Shown here piece after piece: positions 26,676-38,135 of a stretch of DNA of 64,000 nt. The position numbers were made by a program, and so were the translations under genes. This stretch comes from Kribbella amoyensis (GTDB lineage: Bacteria > Actinomycetota > Actinomycetes > Propionibacteriales > Kribbellaceae), in contig NZ_VIVK01000002.1 of the NCBI RefSeq assembly GCF_007828865.1, forward strand, positions 186,001 to 250,000. Direction: 5' to 3'. Position 1 is the stretch's first letter; every line of letters starts with the position of its first letter. Below the pieces are notes generated by a model. It made no database searches and had not been told where the DNA came from. It saw only the letters and a list, made by a program, of their open reading frames with translations.

Positions 26676-27656
26676 TCAGCCCTCCTTCCGGGTACGCGGG
26701 TCGAGCAGCAGGTACGCGATGTCGGCGATCAGGTTGGCCACCAGGACCGAGATCGTGATCACCAGGAAGACCCCCTGCATCAGCGGGTAGTCCTTGGCGC
26801 CGACAGCCTGGAACAGGTTGTAGCCGATCCCCGGGTAGGAGAAGACGATCTCCACCAGCAGGGTGCCGCCGACGATGAACCCGAGCGACAGCGCGAACCC
26901 GGACACGTTCGGCAGCAACGCGTTGCGGGCCGCGTACCCGAGCATCACCCGGCGCTCGGTCAGGCCCTTGGCGTGCGCGACGGTGATGTAGTCCTCGGAC
27001 GCGACCGTGACCATCATGTTCCGCATGCTGAGGATCCAGCCGCTCACCGACGAGATCAGGATCGTCAGCGCCGGCAGCAGGCTGTGCTGGACCGCGCTGC
27101 CGATGAAGGTGCCGTCCCAGGCCGGGACCAGGCCGGGCTCGTACCCGCCGGACGACGGGAAGAAGCTGCCCTGTCCGGCCAGCAGCGCGATCGCGATCAG
27201 CCCGAGCCAGAAGTACGGGATCGACGACAAGAAGGTGGCCACCGGCAACAACCCGTCCAGCCAGGACCCCCGGCGCCACCCCGCCAGCACGCCGAGCCCG
27301 GTCCCGATCACGAAACTCGCGAACGTGGTGATGCCGACCAGCGCGATCGTCCACGGCAGGCTCTGGCCGAGGATGTCCGACACCGGCGTCGGGAAGAACG
27401 TGAACGACAACCCGAGGTCGCCGCGGAACACCTGGCCCCAGTAGTCGACGTACTGGCTCCACACTCCGGCGTCCTTGTCCAGCCCGAACAGCACGTACAA
27501 GGAGTTGATCGCCTCGGTGCTCATCTGGCCCTGGAACTTGGTGATCAACGAGGTCACCGGGTCGCCCGGGATCAGCCGCGGGATGAAGAAGTTGATCGTG
27601 ATCGCGGCCCAGGCGGTGAACAGGTAGAACGCCAGCCGCTGCAGCAGGAACTTCAC
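26676..27656 (-). CDS. ABC transporter permease (OppB-like)
   Basis: 326 residues from a GTG at 27656, which follows GGAAGGAG and overlaps the stop of the ATPase gene at 27653 (GTGA). Helix 1 is [19 protein letters not shown] and the family motif [12 protein letters not shown] follows. Five more helices and the coupling loop [23 protein letters not shown] complete the OppB pattern. Longer in-frame starts upstream would place the protein inside the preceding gene and add no membrane segment. It forms the channel with the OppC-like gene. Confidence 0.91.
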   Translation of the reverse strand: MKFLLQRLAFYLFTAWAAITINFFIPRLIPGDPVTSLITKFQGQMSTEAINSLYVLFGLDKDAGVWSQYVDYWGQVFRGDLGLSFTFFPTPVSDILGQSLPWTIALVGITTFASFVIGTGLGVLAGWRRGSWLDGLLPVATFLSSIPYFWLGLIAIALLAGQGSFFPSSGGYEPGLVPAWDGTFIGSAVQHSLLPALTILISSVSGWILSMRNMMVTVASEDYITVAHAKGLTERRVMLGYAARNALLPNVSGFALSLGFIVGGTLLVEIVFSYPGIGYNLFQAVGAKDYPLMQGVFLVITISVLVANLIADIAYLLLDPRTRKEG

Positions 27657-28717
27657 CGGGCCGCTCCTTCCTCGTAGAGCCAGCACGCGGCCCAGTGGCC
27701 CTTGCTCCCGTCCACCACCGGCAGCTCGAACCGCGGCGGCAGGTCGGTGGAGCACTTCGGCAACGCCGACGGACAGCGCGGATTGAACCGGCACCCGGCC
27801 GGCGGCGCGATCAGGCTCGGCGGTTCACCCCCACCCGCGTCGTCCGGCGCGGGTCTCGCGTCCCCGACCCGGTCCAGCCGGTCGGGATCCGGCGCGCTCT
27901 CGATCAGCAGCCGGGTGTACGGATGCGCCGGCCGCTGCGTCACGGACTCGGAGTCCCCGCCCTCGACCATCCGGCCGGCGTACATCACCAGGGTCTCGTC
28001 GGCGAAGTACCGGGCCGAGGCGATGTCGTGGGTGATGTAGAGGATGGCCAGGTCGAGCCGCTCCTTGAGATCGCGGAGCAGGTTCAGCACGCCGAGCCGG
28101 ATCGACACGTCCAGCATCGACACCGGTTCGTCGGCGAGCAGCGCCTGCGGGTCGGCGCCGAGCGCGCGGGCGATCGACACCCGTTGCCGCTGCCCGCCGG
28201 ACAACTCGTGCGGGAACTTGTCCAGGTACCGCTCGGGCGGCGTCAGCTGGACCCGGCCGAGCAGGTCGCGCAGGTTCCGCTCCAGCTCGGCCGCGGAGTT
28301 CCCGGCCCGGCCGTGGATCCGCAGCGACCGGGTCAGGTGGTACCGGACGGTGTGGACTGGATTCAGCGAGGCGAACGGGTCCTGGAAGATCATCTGCACC
28401 TGCCGGCAGTACGCGCGGAACTTCCGCCCGCCGTGCACGGTCACCGACTCGCCGTGCAACCGGATGTCGCCGGAGGTCCGCGAGTACAGCTGGGCGAGCA
28501 GGCGCGCGACCGTGGACTTGCCGGAGCCGGACTCGCCGACCAGGGCGGTGACCTGGCCGCGGCGCAGGGTCAGCTGGATGTCGTCCACCGCGTGCACCGT
28601 CGGGCGGTCGCGGGTGAACAGGGTGCGCAGTCCCCGCCGGACGGGGAAGTGTTTGGTGAGGTTTTCGGCCTCGAGGACCACGTCGCCGGTGGTCGGTTCG
28701 GTCTGGGTCGCCGTCAT
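27653..28717 (-). CDS. Oligopeptide/oligosaccharide ABC transporter ATPase (OppF-like)
   Basis: 354 residues. Walker A is [14 protein letters not shown], signature [15 protein letters not shown], Walker [15 protein letters not shown], switch His in [12 protein letters not shown], and a C-terminal [15 protein letters not shown] Cys cluster. OppF-type N-terminus ([17 protein letters not shown]). It follows the binding-protein gene after a 75-base gap that contains the strong hairpin at 28750, so it is probably made at lower level than the binding protein. Confidence 0.92.
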   Translation of the reverse strand: MTATQTEPTTGDVVLEAENLTKHFPVRRGLRTLFTRDRPTVHAVDDIQLTLRRGQVTALVGESGSGKSTVARLLAQLYSRTSGDIRLHGESVTVHGGRKFRAYCRQVQMIFQDPFASLNPVHTVRYHLTRSLRIHGRAGNSAAELERNLRDLLGRVQLTPPERYLDKFPHELSGGQRQRVSIARALGADPQALLADEPVSMLDVSIRLGVLNLLRDLKERLDLAILYITHDIASARYFADETLVMYAGRMVEGGDSESVTQRPAHPYTRLLIESAPDPDRLDRVGDARPAPDDAGGGEPPSLIAPPAGCRFNPRCPSALPKCSTDLPPRFELPVVDGSKGHWAACWLYEEGAAR

Positions 28718-28749
28718 TTCCTGACTCCTCGCTGGATCGGCACAGGGCT

Positions 28750-28785
28750 GCGCGCCCGGGAGCCGGATCGGCCTCCCGGGCGCGC
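28750..28785 (-). promoter_or_regulatory. 13-bp GC hairpin between binding protein and transporter genes
   Basis: GCGCGCCCGGGAG and CTCCCGGGCGCGC pair perfectly around a 10-base loop. In binding-protein operons such intercistronic hairpins protect the upstream message or partly stop transcription, raising binding protein over membrane parts. There is no T tract. Confidence 0.55.
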
Positions 28786-28792
28786 CGGGCGG

Positions 28793-30472
28793 TCAGGCGC
28801 CCGCGGGCTTCAGGTTCAGGACGATCTGCAGCGCGTTCTGCTGCGTCGGCTGGGCCGGCGCGTACTGGTTCTGCTCGTCCGGCCAGCCGACCCAGTTCTT
28901 GGTGCTGTACATGCCGCCGACGTTGGACGCCGAGGTCGGGATGATCGGCATCTGCTCGACCATGATCTTCTGCAGCGTGTTCAGCGCGGTGGTGCGGGCC
29001 GCGTCGTCCTTGGCGTTGGCGTACTCGTCCAGCGCCTTGGTCGCCTCCGGGCTGTCGAACCGGCCGTAGTTGCCGCTCACCCCGCCCTTGCCGACCGGCT
29101 TGAGGATCTTGCCGTCCATGATGTTCTGGTAGATGTCGTACGGCGTCGCGCCGCCGTTGGTCCAGTGCATGGTGGCGTCGAAGTTGCCCTCGTCAACGGC
29201 CTTGAACCAGGCGTCCTGGTTCGCCTTGTCGACGGTCGCCTTGATCCCGATCTGGGTCAGGTTGTCCTTGATGATCTCCAGGTCGGTGACGTAGTCCGAC
29301 CAGCCGGCCGGGTTCGTCAGGGTCAGCGTGACCGGCTTGCCGCTCGGGTCCTTCAGCGTGTCACCCTCGAGCTTGAAACCGGCCGCGGCCAGTTCGGCCT
29401 TCGCGCCCTCGACATCCACCGCGTGCACCTTGTCCTTGAACTCGGGTGCGATGAAGGACTCACCCGCCGGGGTCGGGATCCCGGTGATCGACTCGACCTT
29501 CGGGTAGAAGTAGCCCGCCTCACCCTGCAGGAAGATGTCGTCGCGGTTGATCACCTTGTCCATCGCGCGCCGCAGGGCCGGGTTGTCGAACGGCTTCTTC
29601 GTGGTGTTGATCCACAGCCCGTGGATGCCCAGGTTTGCCGGGAACCACAGCTTGTGGTGGTCCGGGTTCTTGTCGACGTAGACGGCCTTGTAGTTCGGGA
29701 TGAAGACGAAGCTCCACTCGGCGGCGCCGTTGGCCAGCGCGGTGGTCTGCGCGTTGTTGTCGTTGTACGACGTGTACCGCAGCTCCTTGACCTTCGGCAG
29801 CTCCTGCCAGTACGCGTCCCGCAGCTCCAGCGTCGTGGTCTGCGGCGTGAACGACTTCAGCTGGTACGGGCCGGTGCCGATCGGCTCCTTGACCACGTCC
29901 TGGCTCGGGTCCTTGAACGTCGACCACTGGTGCTTCGGCACGACGAAGACGGTGAGCAGCTTGGCCTGGTTGACGAACTGGGACCGGGTGAAGGTCAGGT
30001 CGACCTTGTCGCCGGTCTGGGTGATGGTGCCGTACGGGATCGCGTCCTGGTTCAGCCCCTCGTTGTCCTTGCGCAGCTGGAACGAGTAGGCGACGTCCTC
30101 GGCGGTCATCGGCTTGCCGTCCGACCACTTGACCCCGTCCCGGATCGTGAACGACAGCTTGGTGAAGTTGTCGGCCCACTTCCACTCGGTGGCCAGCCAG
30201 GGCTTGCCGGGCTCCTTCGGCTTGATGCCGTTCAGCATCACCAGCGGTTCGTAGATCATCCACCGATAGCCGAGCGACGCACCGGACGACGACCCGAGGA
30301 ACGGGTTGTGGTTCTCGGTCTGGGGACCGTTCGGCATCCCGACGTTCAGCACCGTCGAGGTGCCACCGGTGTTGGCGGTCGAGTTGTTGGTGTCCCCGTT
30401 GCTACAGGCAGCCAAGGTGACTGCCGCGAGCAGGCCCGTGAGGGCCAGCGCGACGGTGCGTCGAGCTCGCAT
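28793..30472 (-). CDS. Family-5 ABC substrate-binding lipoprotein (oligosaccharide/peptide)
   Basis: 559 residues from an ATG behind AGGAGGAAC. The signal peptide ends in the lipobox LAACSNG, so it is anchored outside the membrane. The SBP_bac_5 fold is indicated by [33 protein letters not shown]-type pieces ([16 protein letters not shown] is the family hallmark), then [12 protein letters not shown] and [20 protein letters not shown]. It delivers substrate to the OppBC-like channel. First gene of the operon (binding protein, ATPase, two permeases, ATPase, beta-glucosidase). A LacI-type operator lies 77 bases upstream at 30549. Confidence 0.92.
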   Translation of the reverse strand: MRARRTVALALTGLLAAVTLAACSNGDTNNSTANTGGTSTVLNVGMPNGPQTENHNPFLGSSSGASLGYRWMIYEPLVMLNGIKPKEPGKPWLATEWKWADNFTKLSFTIRDGVKWSDGKPMTAEDVAYSFQLRKDNEGLNQDAIPYGTITQTGDKVDLTFTRSQFVNQAKLLTVFVVPKHQWSTFKDPSQDVVKEPIGTGPYQLKSFTPQTTTLELRDAYWQELPKVKELRYTSYNDNNAQTTALANGAAEWSFVFIPNYKAVYVDKNPDHHKLWFPANLGIHGLWINTTKKPFDNPALRRAMDKVINRDDIFLQGEAGYFYPKVESITGIPTPAGESFIAPEFKDKVHAVDVEGAKAELAAAGFKLEGDTLKDPSGKPVTLTLTNPAGWSDYVTDLEIIKDNLTQIGIKATVDKANQDAWFKAVDEGNFDATMHWTNGGATPYDIYQNIMDGKILKPVGKGGVSGNYGRFDSPEATKALDEYANAKDDAARTTALNTLQKIMVEQMPIIPTSASNVGGMYSTKNWVGWPDEQNQYAPAQPTQQNALQIVLNLKPAGA

Positions 30473-30548
30473 CGTTCCTCCTGTGTTCGTCCAACTGCTG
30501 GCGGATGACGGCCGGATGACTGTCAGGTGTTGGGGTCGCATCGTGGCG

Positions 30549-30562
30549 TGAAAGCGCTCTCA
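30549..30562. promoter_or_regulatory. LacI-type operator upstream of the Opp-type importer operon
   Basis: TGAAAGCGCTCTCA is a near-perfect palindrome centred on CG. It has the same plan as the CebR box of Streptomyces (TGGGAGCGCTCCCA, from memory) and matches the site at 36046 in 13 of 14 positions on the opposite strand. Confidence 0.7.
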
Positions 30563-30644
30563 TGGGAAGAGCGGACGCCTTAACGGATCGGTCTCGCTGG
30601 GGGACCGGCGACGAGGCAGGGGCAGCTACCTCGCCGCCGGGGGC

Positions 30645-31694
<1,050 letters not shown>

Positions 31695-31761
31695 TGCACA
31701 GCTCCCCTCGGGCGGTCGGGGTGATGCGTCGGCGGTGTTTCCGGCCGGTGAACGTGGAGTT

Positions 31762-31787
31762 CGGAACCGGTTTCGGAAGCGGTTCCG
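31762..31787. promoter_or_regulatory. Inverted repeat upstream of the LacI gene, candidate autoregulatory operator
   Basis: CGGAACCG and CGGTTCCG are perfect 8-base arms with a 10-base spacer, 68 bases before the LacI start. The same stretch can be read as two abutting 12-mers, GGAACCGGTTTC and GGAAGCGGTTCC, each LacI-like. The rest of the 304-base gap between the LacI and ROK genes (31695-31998) shows no further recognisable element. Confidence 0.5.
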
Positions 31788-31998
31788 TAGAGTGAAGCGG
31801 AGCCCGCCAGGTCGCGTCAATCACGACGCGGTAACGAAACACGGCTAAGTTCACGAGTTGTAGGAAGGGTCCGCGCGGGTTCGGCCCGGCCTCGGCGGCA
31901 CCGTGCTGGTGCATGATGGTCCGCGGGACGGGGATCGATTCCAGCGGCTGCCCAGGCCGCGTTCGGCGGAGCTGTTGCAGAGGGCGGGTCGACACACC

Positions 31999-33213
31999 AT
32001 GGACGTACGCCGGACCACCGTGCGCGACATGCGCCGGACCAACCGGTCGGTGATCCTGACCAGCATCTATCGCCAGGGACCGCTCAGCCGGTTCGAACTC
32101 AGCCACGAGACCGCCTTGAGCGCGGCCAGTGTCAGCAACCTCGTCGCCGAACTGCTCGAGGAGGGCATCGTCGAGGAGGCCGGCTCGGTCGAGTCCGACG
32201 GCGGCCGTCCGCGCGTGCTGCTCCGGGTCGCGCGGGAGTTCGGGTACGTGGTCGGCGCGGAGGTCGGTGAGACCCGGGTCCGGGTCGAGCTGTTCGACCT
32301 CTCGATGACCGTCCGGGCGACCGTGGTCTACCCGATCGAGACGCCGAAACCGGCCCCCGAGCTCGCCGTGAAGTACGTGCTGCAGGGCCTGCAACACGTG
32401 ATCGAGAGGGCGGGGGTGACCGCGGATCGCGTGCTCGGGATGGGCGTCGCCGTCGCCGGTGTGGTCGAGGGACCCGCCGACGCGGTCGTGCATGCCCAGA
32501 CGCTCGGCTGGGACGCGGTCCCGCTCGGCGCGATGCTCGCCGCGGCGACCGACATCCCGATCCAGGTCGACAACGGCGCGAACACGCTCGGCCAGGCGGA
32601 GATGTGGTTCGGCGCGGGCCGCGGCGCGACCGATGCCGTGGTCGCGCTGGTCGGCTCGGGTGTCGGCGCCGCCCTGGTCACCGGCGGCTCCAGCTACCGC
32701 GGGACCAGGAGCAGCGCGGGCGAGTGGGGCCACACCACGATCGTCTACGGCGGCCGCCCGTGCCGCTGTGGAGCCGAGGGCTGCCTCGAGGCGTACGTCG
32801 GAGCCGAGGGCGTCCTGGATCGCTATCGCCTGGCCGGGGGAGAGGTGGCGCCGGAGGCCGACGAAGAGGCCGCGTTCGTCGCGGTGCTCGACGCGGTGGA
32901 CTCGTCGGAGATCGCGGCGCAGGTCGTGAAGGACACGATCGGCTACCTGGGTGCGGGATTCGCGAACCTGGTCAACCTGGTCAACCCCGAGCGGATCGTG
33001 CTCGGCGGCTGGTCCGGGCTGCTGCTCGGCGAGCGCTACCTGGACGAGGTGCGCGAGGCGGTCGGCAAGCACGCGCTGCGCCGTCCGTACGACCAGGTCA
33101 CCATCGAGCCGTGTGAGCTCGGGCGGGACGCGGTCGCCCTCGGCGCGGCCACCTTGCCGGTGCTGCGGCTGCTGCGCGACGGCGGCACGACCCGGCGGGT
33201 CGCGGCCGGCTGA
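31999..33213 (+). CDS. ROK-family transcriptional regulator
   Basis: 404 residues from ATG 31999. Residues about 1-70 are a winged helix (NRSVILTSIYRQGPLSRFEL, then TALSAASVSNLVAELLEEGIV); the rest is a ROK sugar-kinase-like domain with DNGANTLGQAEMWFG, GVGAALVTGG and the zinc motif CRCGAEGCLEAYV. The kinase catalytic Asp region (VDNGAN in place of the usual DND) suggests sugar sensing rather than catalysis. It is 78 bases upstream of a GH1 beta-glucosidase in the same direction and divergent from the LacI gene, so it probably controls that enzyme in response to a glucoside or glucose. An earlier ATG at 31903 is in frame but lacks support. Confidence 0.88.
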   Translation: MDVRRTTVRDMRRTNRSVILTSIYRQGPLSRFELSHETALSAASVSNLVAELLEEGIVEEAGSVESDGGRPRVLLRVAREFGYVVGAEVGETRVRVELFDLSMTVRATVVYPIETPKPAPELAVKYVLQGLQHVIERAGVTADRVLGMGVAVAGVVEGPADAVVHAQTLGWDAVPLGAMLAAATDIPIQVDNGANTLGQAEMWFGAGRGATDAVVALVGSGVGAALVTGGSSYRGTRSSAGEWGHTTIVYGGRPCRCGAEGCLEAYVGAEGVLDRYRLAGGEVAPEADEEAAFVAVLDAVDSSEIAAQVVKDTIGYLGAGFANLVNLVNPERIVLGGWSGLLLGERYLDEVREAVGKHALRRPYDQVTIEPCELGRDAVALGAATLPVLRLLRDGGTTRRVAAG

Positions 33214-33291
33214 CGAGACGCGGCGGGGGTCGGCGGACCTTCATTTATGCTTTGAAAAAACCCGCCTACCCGAACCCTCAGGGGGTCACCG

Positions 33292-34632
33292 ATGGCCGAG
33301 CTCAGCCCGCTCCCGCAGGACTTCGTCTGGGGCACCGCCACCTCGGCGTACCAGATCGAGGGGGCCGTCGACGCCGACGGCCGGCTGCCGTCGATCTGGG
33401 ACACCTTCTGCCGCGTTCCCGGGGCGATCGACAACGGTGACACCGGTGACGTCGCCTGCGACTCGTACCACCGGTGGCCCGAGGACCTCGCCCTGCTCGA
33501 GCAGCTCGGCGTGGACGCGTACCGGTTCTCGATCGCCTGGCCGCGGGTGATCCCGACCGGCTCCGGCCCGGTGAACCCGGCCGGCCTGGCGTACTACGAC
33601 CGCCTCGTCGACGACTTGCTTGCCAAGGGCATCAAACCGTTTGTCACCCTGTACCACTGGGACCTGCCGCAGGCGCTGCAGGATCTCGGCGGCTGGGCCC
33701 AGCGCGACACGGCGTACCGGTTCGCGGAGTACGCGGAGGTCGTCGGCGCCAAGCTGGGGGACCGGGTGCGGGACTGGGTGACGTTGAACGAGCCGCTGTG
33801 CTCGGCCTGGATCGGGCACTGGGAAGGGCGGATGGCGCCCGGTATCACCGACCCGGCGATCGCGGTGCGCGCGTCGTACCACCTGCTGCTCGCGCACGGC
33901 CTCGGCGTCAAGGCATTGCGGGCCGCTTGTCCCGAGCCGCCGTCGGTGGGGCTGGTGGTCAACCTGAGTCCGTGCGAGCCGGCCAGCCAGAGCGCAGAGG
34001 ACATCCGGGCCGCCCGGATCGCCGACGGCCACGTCAACCGCTGGTGGCTCGACCCGGTCGGCGGCCGCGGCTTCCCGGTGGACATGGTGGAGACGTACGG
34101 CGTGGAGCTGCCTGAGCAGCCCGGCGACCTGGAGATCATCGCCGCGCCGACGGACTTCGTCGGGCTGAACTACTACTTCCGGCAGATCGTCCGGGCCGAC
34201 GATTCCGTTCCCCGGCTGGGATTCAGCCAGGTCGAAGGCCCGAACCAGGAGCACACCATGCTCGCCTGGGAGGTCCACCCGGCCGGGCTGGAGGAGCTGA
34301 TCCTGCGCCTGACCAAGGAGTACGGCGCCGAGAGGATCTACATCACCGAGAACGGCTCGGCCTGGGTCGACCACCCGGACGCGTCGTTCGCGGTCGACGA
34401 TCCGCAGCGAACCGCCTATCTGGAAGGGCATCTGGCCGCCTGTGCCCGTGCCGTCGAGCAGGGCGCGCCGCTGGCTGGGTACTTCGCCTGGTCGCTGCTG
34501 GACAACTTCGAGTGGGCGTACGGGTACGACCCTCGCTTCGGGCTCGCCTACGTGGACTACGCGACCGGGACGCGGGTGCTGAAGACCAGCGGCAAGCGGT
34601 ACGCCGACCTGATCCGCGCGCACCGCCGCTGA
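33292..34632 (+). CDS. GH1 beta-glucosidase (second copy)
   Basis: 446 residues, cytoplasmic. Acid/base Glu in VTLNEPLCS, nucleophile Glu in [10 protein letters not shown], aglycone-side [19 protein letters not shown]. The first 50 residues are almost the same as in the copy at 23167 ([18 protein letters not shown]), so they arose by duplication, but the middles have diverged, which suggests different chain length or linkage. The ATG follows CAGGGGG. The short leader contains TTTATGCTTTGAAAAAA at 33243-33259, one of few AT-rich patches and a plausible -10 region. Ends at the hairpin at 34640. Confidence 0.93.
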   Translation: MAELSPLPQDFVWGTATSAYQIEGAVDADGRLPSIWDTFCRVPGAIDNGDTGDVACDSYHRWPEDLALLEQLGVDAYRFSIAWPRVIPTGSGPVNPAGLAYYDRLVDDLLAKGIKPFVTLYHWDLPQALQDLGGWAQRDTAYRFAEYAEVVGAKLGDRVRDWVTLNEPLCSAWIGHWEGRMAPGITDPAIAVRASYHLLLAHGLGVKALRAACPEPPSVGLVVNLSPCEPASQSAEDIRAARIADGHVNRWWLDPVGGRGFPVDMVETYGVELPEQPGDLEIIAAPTDFVGLNYYFRQIVRADDSVPRLGFSQVEGPNQEHTMLAWEVHPAGLEELILRLTKEYGAERIYITENGSAWVDHPDASFAVDDPQRTAYLEGHLAACARAVEQGAPLAGYFAWSLLDNFEWAYGYDPRFGLAYVDYATGTRVLKTSGKRYADLIRAHRR

Positions 34633-34639
34633 GAGCACA

Positions 34640-34671
34640 GGCCCTCCCGACACTGGCCGTTCGGGAGGGCC
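34640..34671. terminator. Bidirectional hairpin between convergent GH1 and GH16 genes
   Basis: GGCCCTCCCGA and TCGGGAGGGCC pair perfectly over 11 bp around a 10-base loop, 7 bases after the GH1 stop. Confidence 0.75.
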
Positions 34672-34690
34672 TGGTCTCAGGTCATCACGG

Positions 34691-35947
34691 TCAGACGGTC
34701 CACTTCTGGTTGGCGCCGCCGCCGCAGGTCCAGATCTGGGTCGGGGTGGCGTTGGCCGCGTTGTTGCCGGTGACATCGAGGCACTTGTTCGCCCGGGGAT
34801 TCACCAGGTCCCGGCCGGACGTGTAGACCCATTGCTGAGCCGCGTTCCCGTTGCAGGTCGCGAGCTGGACGCGGGTGCCGTCGGTGATGCCGGCGTTGGC
34901 GACGTCCAGGCATTTGCCCAGGGCGCGGATCGTGCCGTCCCCCGGGCGGGTCCACTTCTGCGCAGCGGTGCCGTTGCAGTCGTACAGCTGGACCGTGGTG
35001 CCGTCCGCGCTGTTGGCGCCGGCCACGTCGAGGCACTTGCCGGCCAGGCCGGTGATCTGGCTGCCGGTGCCACCGCTGCTGCCGAGGGTGGAGACGCGGA
35101 CGTAGTCGATGGTCATCGTCTGCGGGAGCACGGTCGTCCCGTCCGGGTACCCGGGCCAGTTACCACCGACCGCGACGTTCATGATCATGAAGAACGGGTG
35201 GTTGAAGACCCAGGGGTTGCCATTCAGGTCGGCCGGCGTGCGGCGCTGGTACTGGACGCCGTCGACGGACCAGGTGATCGAGTCCGGCGCCCAGTCGACG
35301 GCGAAGGTGTGGAAGTCGTCGGCGAACGACCAGCCGTTCGGATGGTTGTACGAGGCACCGATACCACCGGCGCCGGAGTAGCCCGGGCCGTGGATCGTGC
35401 CGTGCACGGTGGCGGGTTCGCGGCCGATGTTCTCCATGATGTCGATCTCGCCGTCGCCCGGCCAGTTGAGGCCGCCGAGCATCCAGAACGCCGGCCAGAT
35501 CCCCTGCGTGCGCGGGATCTTGATCCGGGCCTCGAACCGGCCGTAGGTCTGGGTGAAGGTCTGGGCCGTGAGCAACCTCGCCGAGGTGTACTCGCAGGTG
35601 CCGTAGTGGCACTGGTGGCCGCCGCTCTCCCGGCGCGCGGTGATCACCAGGTTGCCGTTGCCGTCGAGAGCGGAGTTGCTGCGCGAGTCGGTGTAGTACT
35701 GGCGTTCGTTGTTGCCCCAGCCGGAGCCGCCGATGTCGTAGCGCCACTTGTTCTGGTCGGGGCCTTGACCGGCCGGGCCGTCGAAGTTGTCCTCCCAGAT
35801 CACCGCTGTGGGTGCGGCGGCTGGTTCGGCTCTGTCGGCGGCCGGTGTTCGCGCCGTCGCGGGGGATTGCAGGAGGGCGGTGCCGAGCAGCGCGGCGCCT
35901 GCGGCAAGCAGGGCAGCGGTCCGGATCCGGGAACGCGGGACTCTCAT
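34691..35947 (-). CDS. Secreted GH16 endo-beta-1,3-glucanase with CBM13 (ricin-type) module
   Basis: 418 residues with signal peptide (TAALLAAGAALLGTALLQSP). Residues about 48-285 are a GH16 jelly roll: WEDNFDG, NNERQYYTDS, the catalytic GEIDIMEN with nucleophile and acid/base Glu, FHTFAVDWAPDSITWSVDG, and FFMIMNVAVGGNWPG. After a Ser/Gly linker, residues about 295-418 are a CBM13 beta-trefoil with three QxW-type repeats (TAAQKWTR, NAAQQWVY, GANQKWTV). It cuts beta-1,3-glucan such as fungal wall glucan or laminarin. It is divergent from the GH30 gene with the operator at 36046 in the shared gap. Its CBM13 is nearly the same as those in the next two genes. Confidence 0.93.
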   Translation of the reverse strand: MRVPRSRIRTAALLAAGAALLGTALLQSPATARTPAADRAEPAAAPTAVIWEDNFDGPAGQGPDQNKWRYDIGGSGWGNNERQYYTDSRSNSALDGNGNLVITARRESGGHQCHYGTCEYTSARLLTAQTFTQTYGRFEARIKIPRTQGIWPAFWMLGGLNWPGDGEIDIMENIGREPATVHGTIHGPGYSGAGGIGASYNHPNGWSFADDFHTFAVDWAPDSITWSVDGVQYQRRTPADLNGNPWVFNHPFFMIMNVAVGGNWPGYPDGTTVLPQTMTIDYVRVSTLGSSGGTGSQITGLAGKCLDVAGANSADGTTVQLYDCNGTAAQKWTRPGDGTIRALGKCLDVANAGITDGTRVQLATCNGNAAQQWVYTSGRDLVNPRANKCLDVTGNNAANATPTQIWTCGGGANQKWTV

Positions 35948-36045
35948 GGATGCCTCATTTCTCGCTCGGCCGGACGTTCGGGCGGTCCGGCCGGTGGGGG
36001 CGGGGCGGGACGTGAACGAGACAGGGGACGGGAGGCAGCCTGCTG

Positions 36046-36059
36046 TGAGAACGCTTTCA
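36046..36059. promoter_or_regulatory. LacI-type operator between GH16 and GH30 genes
   Basis: TGAGAACGCTTTCA; its reverse complement TGAAAGCGTTCTCA differs from the site at 30549 by one base. It is about 100 bases before the GH16 start and 170 before the GH30 start, so it may control both. The remainder of the gap 35948-36230 shows no other clear element. Confidence 0.65.
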
Positions 36060-36230
36060 CGTCAAGGCCACGAGTAAATCCAAGACATGGAAAAAGTGCC
36101 CGTCCGGCGTTGACACGGTCGTTCACCGATGGTTACCTCATCATGACCACCTGTTGCGGCGCGGGCAGACGCCGGATCCGGGGGATCAGTCCACCCTCGT
36201 GGAAGCCCTTGCAGCAAAGGGAGATCCGTC

Positions 36231-38135
36231 ATGCCCAGGACCCTTCGTCGTGGTCGCCCCGGACGGCGACGCCGCCAACTTCCCGCCTTCGCCGGGCTCG
36301 CGATCCTGTCCGTGGTCGCGACCGGGCTCGGTGTCGGGAACCCGCCACTCGCGCACGCCGCCGGCGAGCCGGTGAACATCTGGCTGACCACCACCAGCGA
36401 CGCGGCCGGCCGCACCGTGACTCGTGGCCTGCAGCAACAGACCCCGATCGCCTTCGGCCCGGCCGGCGGGACGGCGAACCAGACCGTCACCGTCGACGAG
36501 AACACCACGTACCAGTCGTTCGAGGGTGGTGGCGCCTCCTTCGCCGACAGCGCGGCGTGGTTGCTCAACAGCAGCAATACGATCACGGCCGCCACCCGCA
36601 ACCAGGTGATGAAGGACCTGTTCGACCCGGTGAACGGGATCGGCCTGGCCTTCACCCGCAACCCGATGGGCGCCTCCGACCTGGCCCGGTTCAACTACTC
36701 CTTCGACGACACCTGCTGTGACCTGAACGACTTCAGCATCGGCCACGACCTGGCGGACGTGGTCCCGCTGACCAAGCAGGCCAAGCAGCTGAACCCGGCC
36801 CTCAAGGTCAAGGGCGCGCCGTGGAGCGCCCCGGCCTGGATGAAGGACAACAACAAGTTCACCAACCGCGGCTGGCTGAAGTGGGAGTACTACCCGATGT
36901 ACGCCCAGTACTTCGTCAAGTACGTCCAGCAGAACGAGGCCGCCGGCAACCACATCGACTACGTGTCGGTGCAGAACGAGCCGACCTGCTGCGGCACCGA
37001 CGACACCGGGTACGCCTCGATGAACTGGAACGGTTCCGGGCTGCTCGAGTTCACCAAGAACCACCTGTTGCCGGCGTTCCGGGCGGCGGGCATCACCACC
37101 AAGGTGATGATCCTCGACTACAACTGGGGCAACTACAACGATCTCGGGTCGGTCCCACTCGCCGACGCGGCGCTGCGCAACGACCCGTTGTTCGGCGGGA
37201 TCGCGTGGCACGGGTACGGCGGCGACGTGAACCTGCAGACCCAGGTGCACAACCAGTACCCGGCCGTGAACCACTACATGACCGAGCACTCGGGCGGGAC
37301 CTGGATCCCGAACCAGCAGGTCGAGGACATGAACAACCTGATCGACTACACCCGGAACTGGTCCAAATCCTGGGTGAAGTGGAGCCTCGCGCTGGACCAG
37401 AACATGCTTCCGTACGTCGGTGCCGGGTGCAACGTCTGTACCGGCCTGGTGACCGTGCAGCGGGGTGGTGCCCGGGCCGGTCAGGTGGACAAGACCGTCG
37501 AGTACTACACGATGGGGCACCTGACCAAGTTCGTGAAGCCGGGGGCGGTCCGGATCGACTCGACCGCGAACAGCTCGGTGAAGAACGTGGCCTGGAAGAA
37601 CCCGGACGGGTCGAAGGCGCTGATCGCGTTCAACACCACCGGCAGTGCGCAGTCGGTCCGGGTGAACTGGGGTGGTCAGTCGTTCGTCTACACGCTGCCC
37701 ACCAAGACCTCGGCGACCTTCACCTGGGCGGGTAATCAGAGCGGTGGCGGTGGCGGGACCGGTGGGCAGATCACCGGACTCGGCGGCAAGTGCGTCGACG
37801 TGGCCGGAGCCAACAGTACCGATGGGTCCGCGGTCCAGTTGTACGACTGCAACGGGACGGCCGCCCAGCAGTGGACCCGGCCGGGCGACGGGACGATCCG
37901 TGCCCTCGGCAAGTGCCTCGACGTCAACGCCGGGTCGGTGGTGAACGGGGCGAAGGTCCAGCTCTTCACCTGTAACGGCAGTGCCGCCCAGCAATGGACC
38001 CCTACGAGTGGAGGAGACCTGCTGAATCCACAGGCGAACAAGTGTCTCGATGTCACCGGCAACAATGCGGCGAACGCCACCCCACTGCAGCTGTGGAGCT
38101 GTACCGGCGCCGCGAACCAGAAGTGGACCGTCTGA
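36231..38135 (+). CDS. Secreted GH30 endo-beta-1,6-glucanase-like enzyme with CBM13 module
   Basis: 634 residues. A long Arg-rich signal peptide (about 45 residues, LPAFAGLAILSVVATGL core) precedes a GH30 catalytic part, residues about 50-505: YQSFEGGGASFADSAAWLL at the start, acid/base Glu in YVSVQNEPTCC, nucleophile Glu in YMTEHSGGTW, and a C-terminal beta domain with NPDGSKALIAFNTTG. Homologues act on beta-1,6-glucan (pustulan, fungal wall) or glucosylceramide. A Gly-rich linker leads to CBM13 (residues about 513-634, QxW repeats AAQQWTRP, AAQQWTPT, ANQKWTV). ATG follows AAGGGAGA. The stop shares one base with the next start (TGATG). Confidence 0.91.
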   Translation: MPRTLRRGRPGRRRRQLPAFAGLAILSVVATGLGVGNPPLAHAAGEPVNIWLTTTSDAAGRTVTRGLQQQTPIAFGPAGGTANQTVTVDENTTYQSFEGGGASFADSAAWLLNSSNTITAATRNQVMKDLFDPVNGIGLAFTRNPMGASDLARFNYSFDDTCCDLNDFSIGHDLADVVPLTKQAKQLNPALKVKGAPWSAPAWMKDNNKFTNRGWLKWEYYPMYAQYFVKYVQQNEAAGNHIDYVSVQNEPTCCGTDDTGYASMNWNGSGLLEFTKNHLLPAFRAAGITTKVMILDYNWGNYNDLGSVPLADAALRNDPLFGGIAWHGYGGDVNLQTQVHNQYPAVNHYMTEHSGGTWIPNQQVEDMNNLIDYTRNWSKSWVKWSLALDQNMLPYVGAGCNVCTGLVTVQRGGARAGQVDKTVEYYTMGHLTKFVKPGAVRIDSTANSSVKNVAWKNPDGSKALIAFNTTGSAQSVRVNWGGQSFVYTLPTKTSATFTWAGNQSGGGGGTGGQITGLGGKCVDVAGANSTDGSAVQLYDCNGTAAQQWTRPGDGTIRALGKCLDVNAGSVVNGAKVQLFTCNGSAAQQWTPTSGGDLLNPQANKCLDVTGNNAANATPLQLWSCTGAANQKWTV

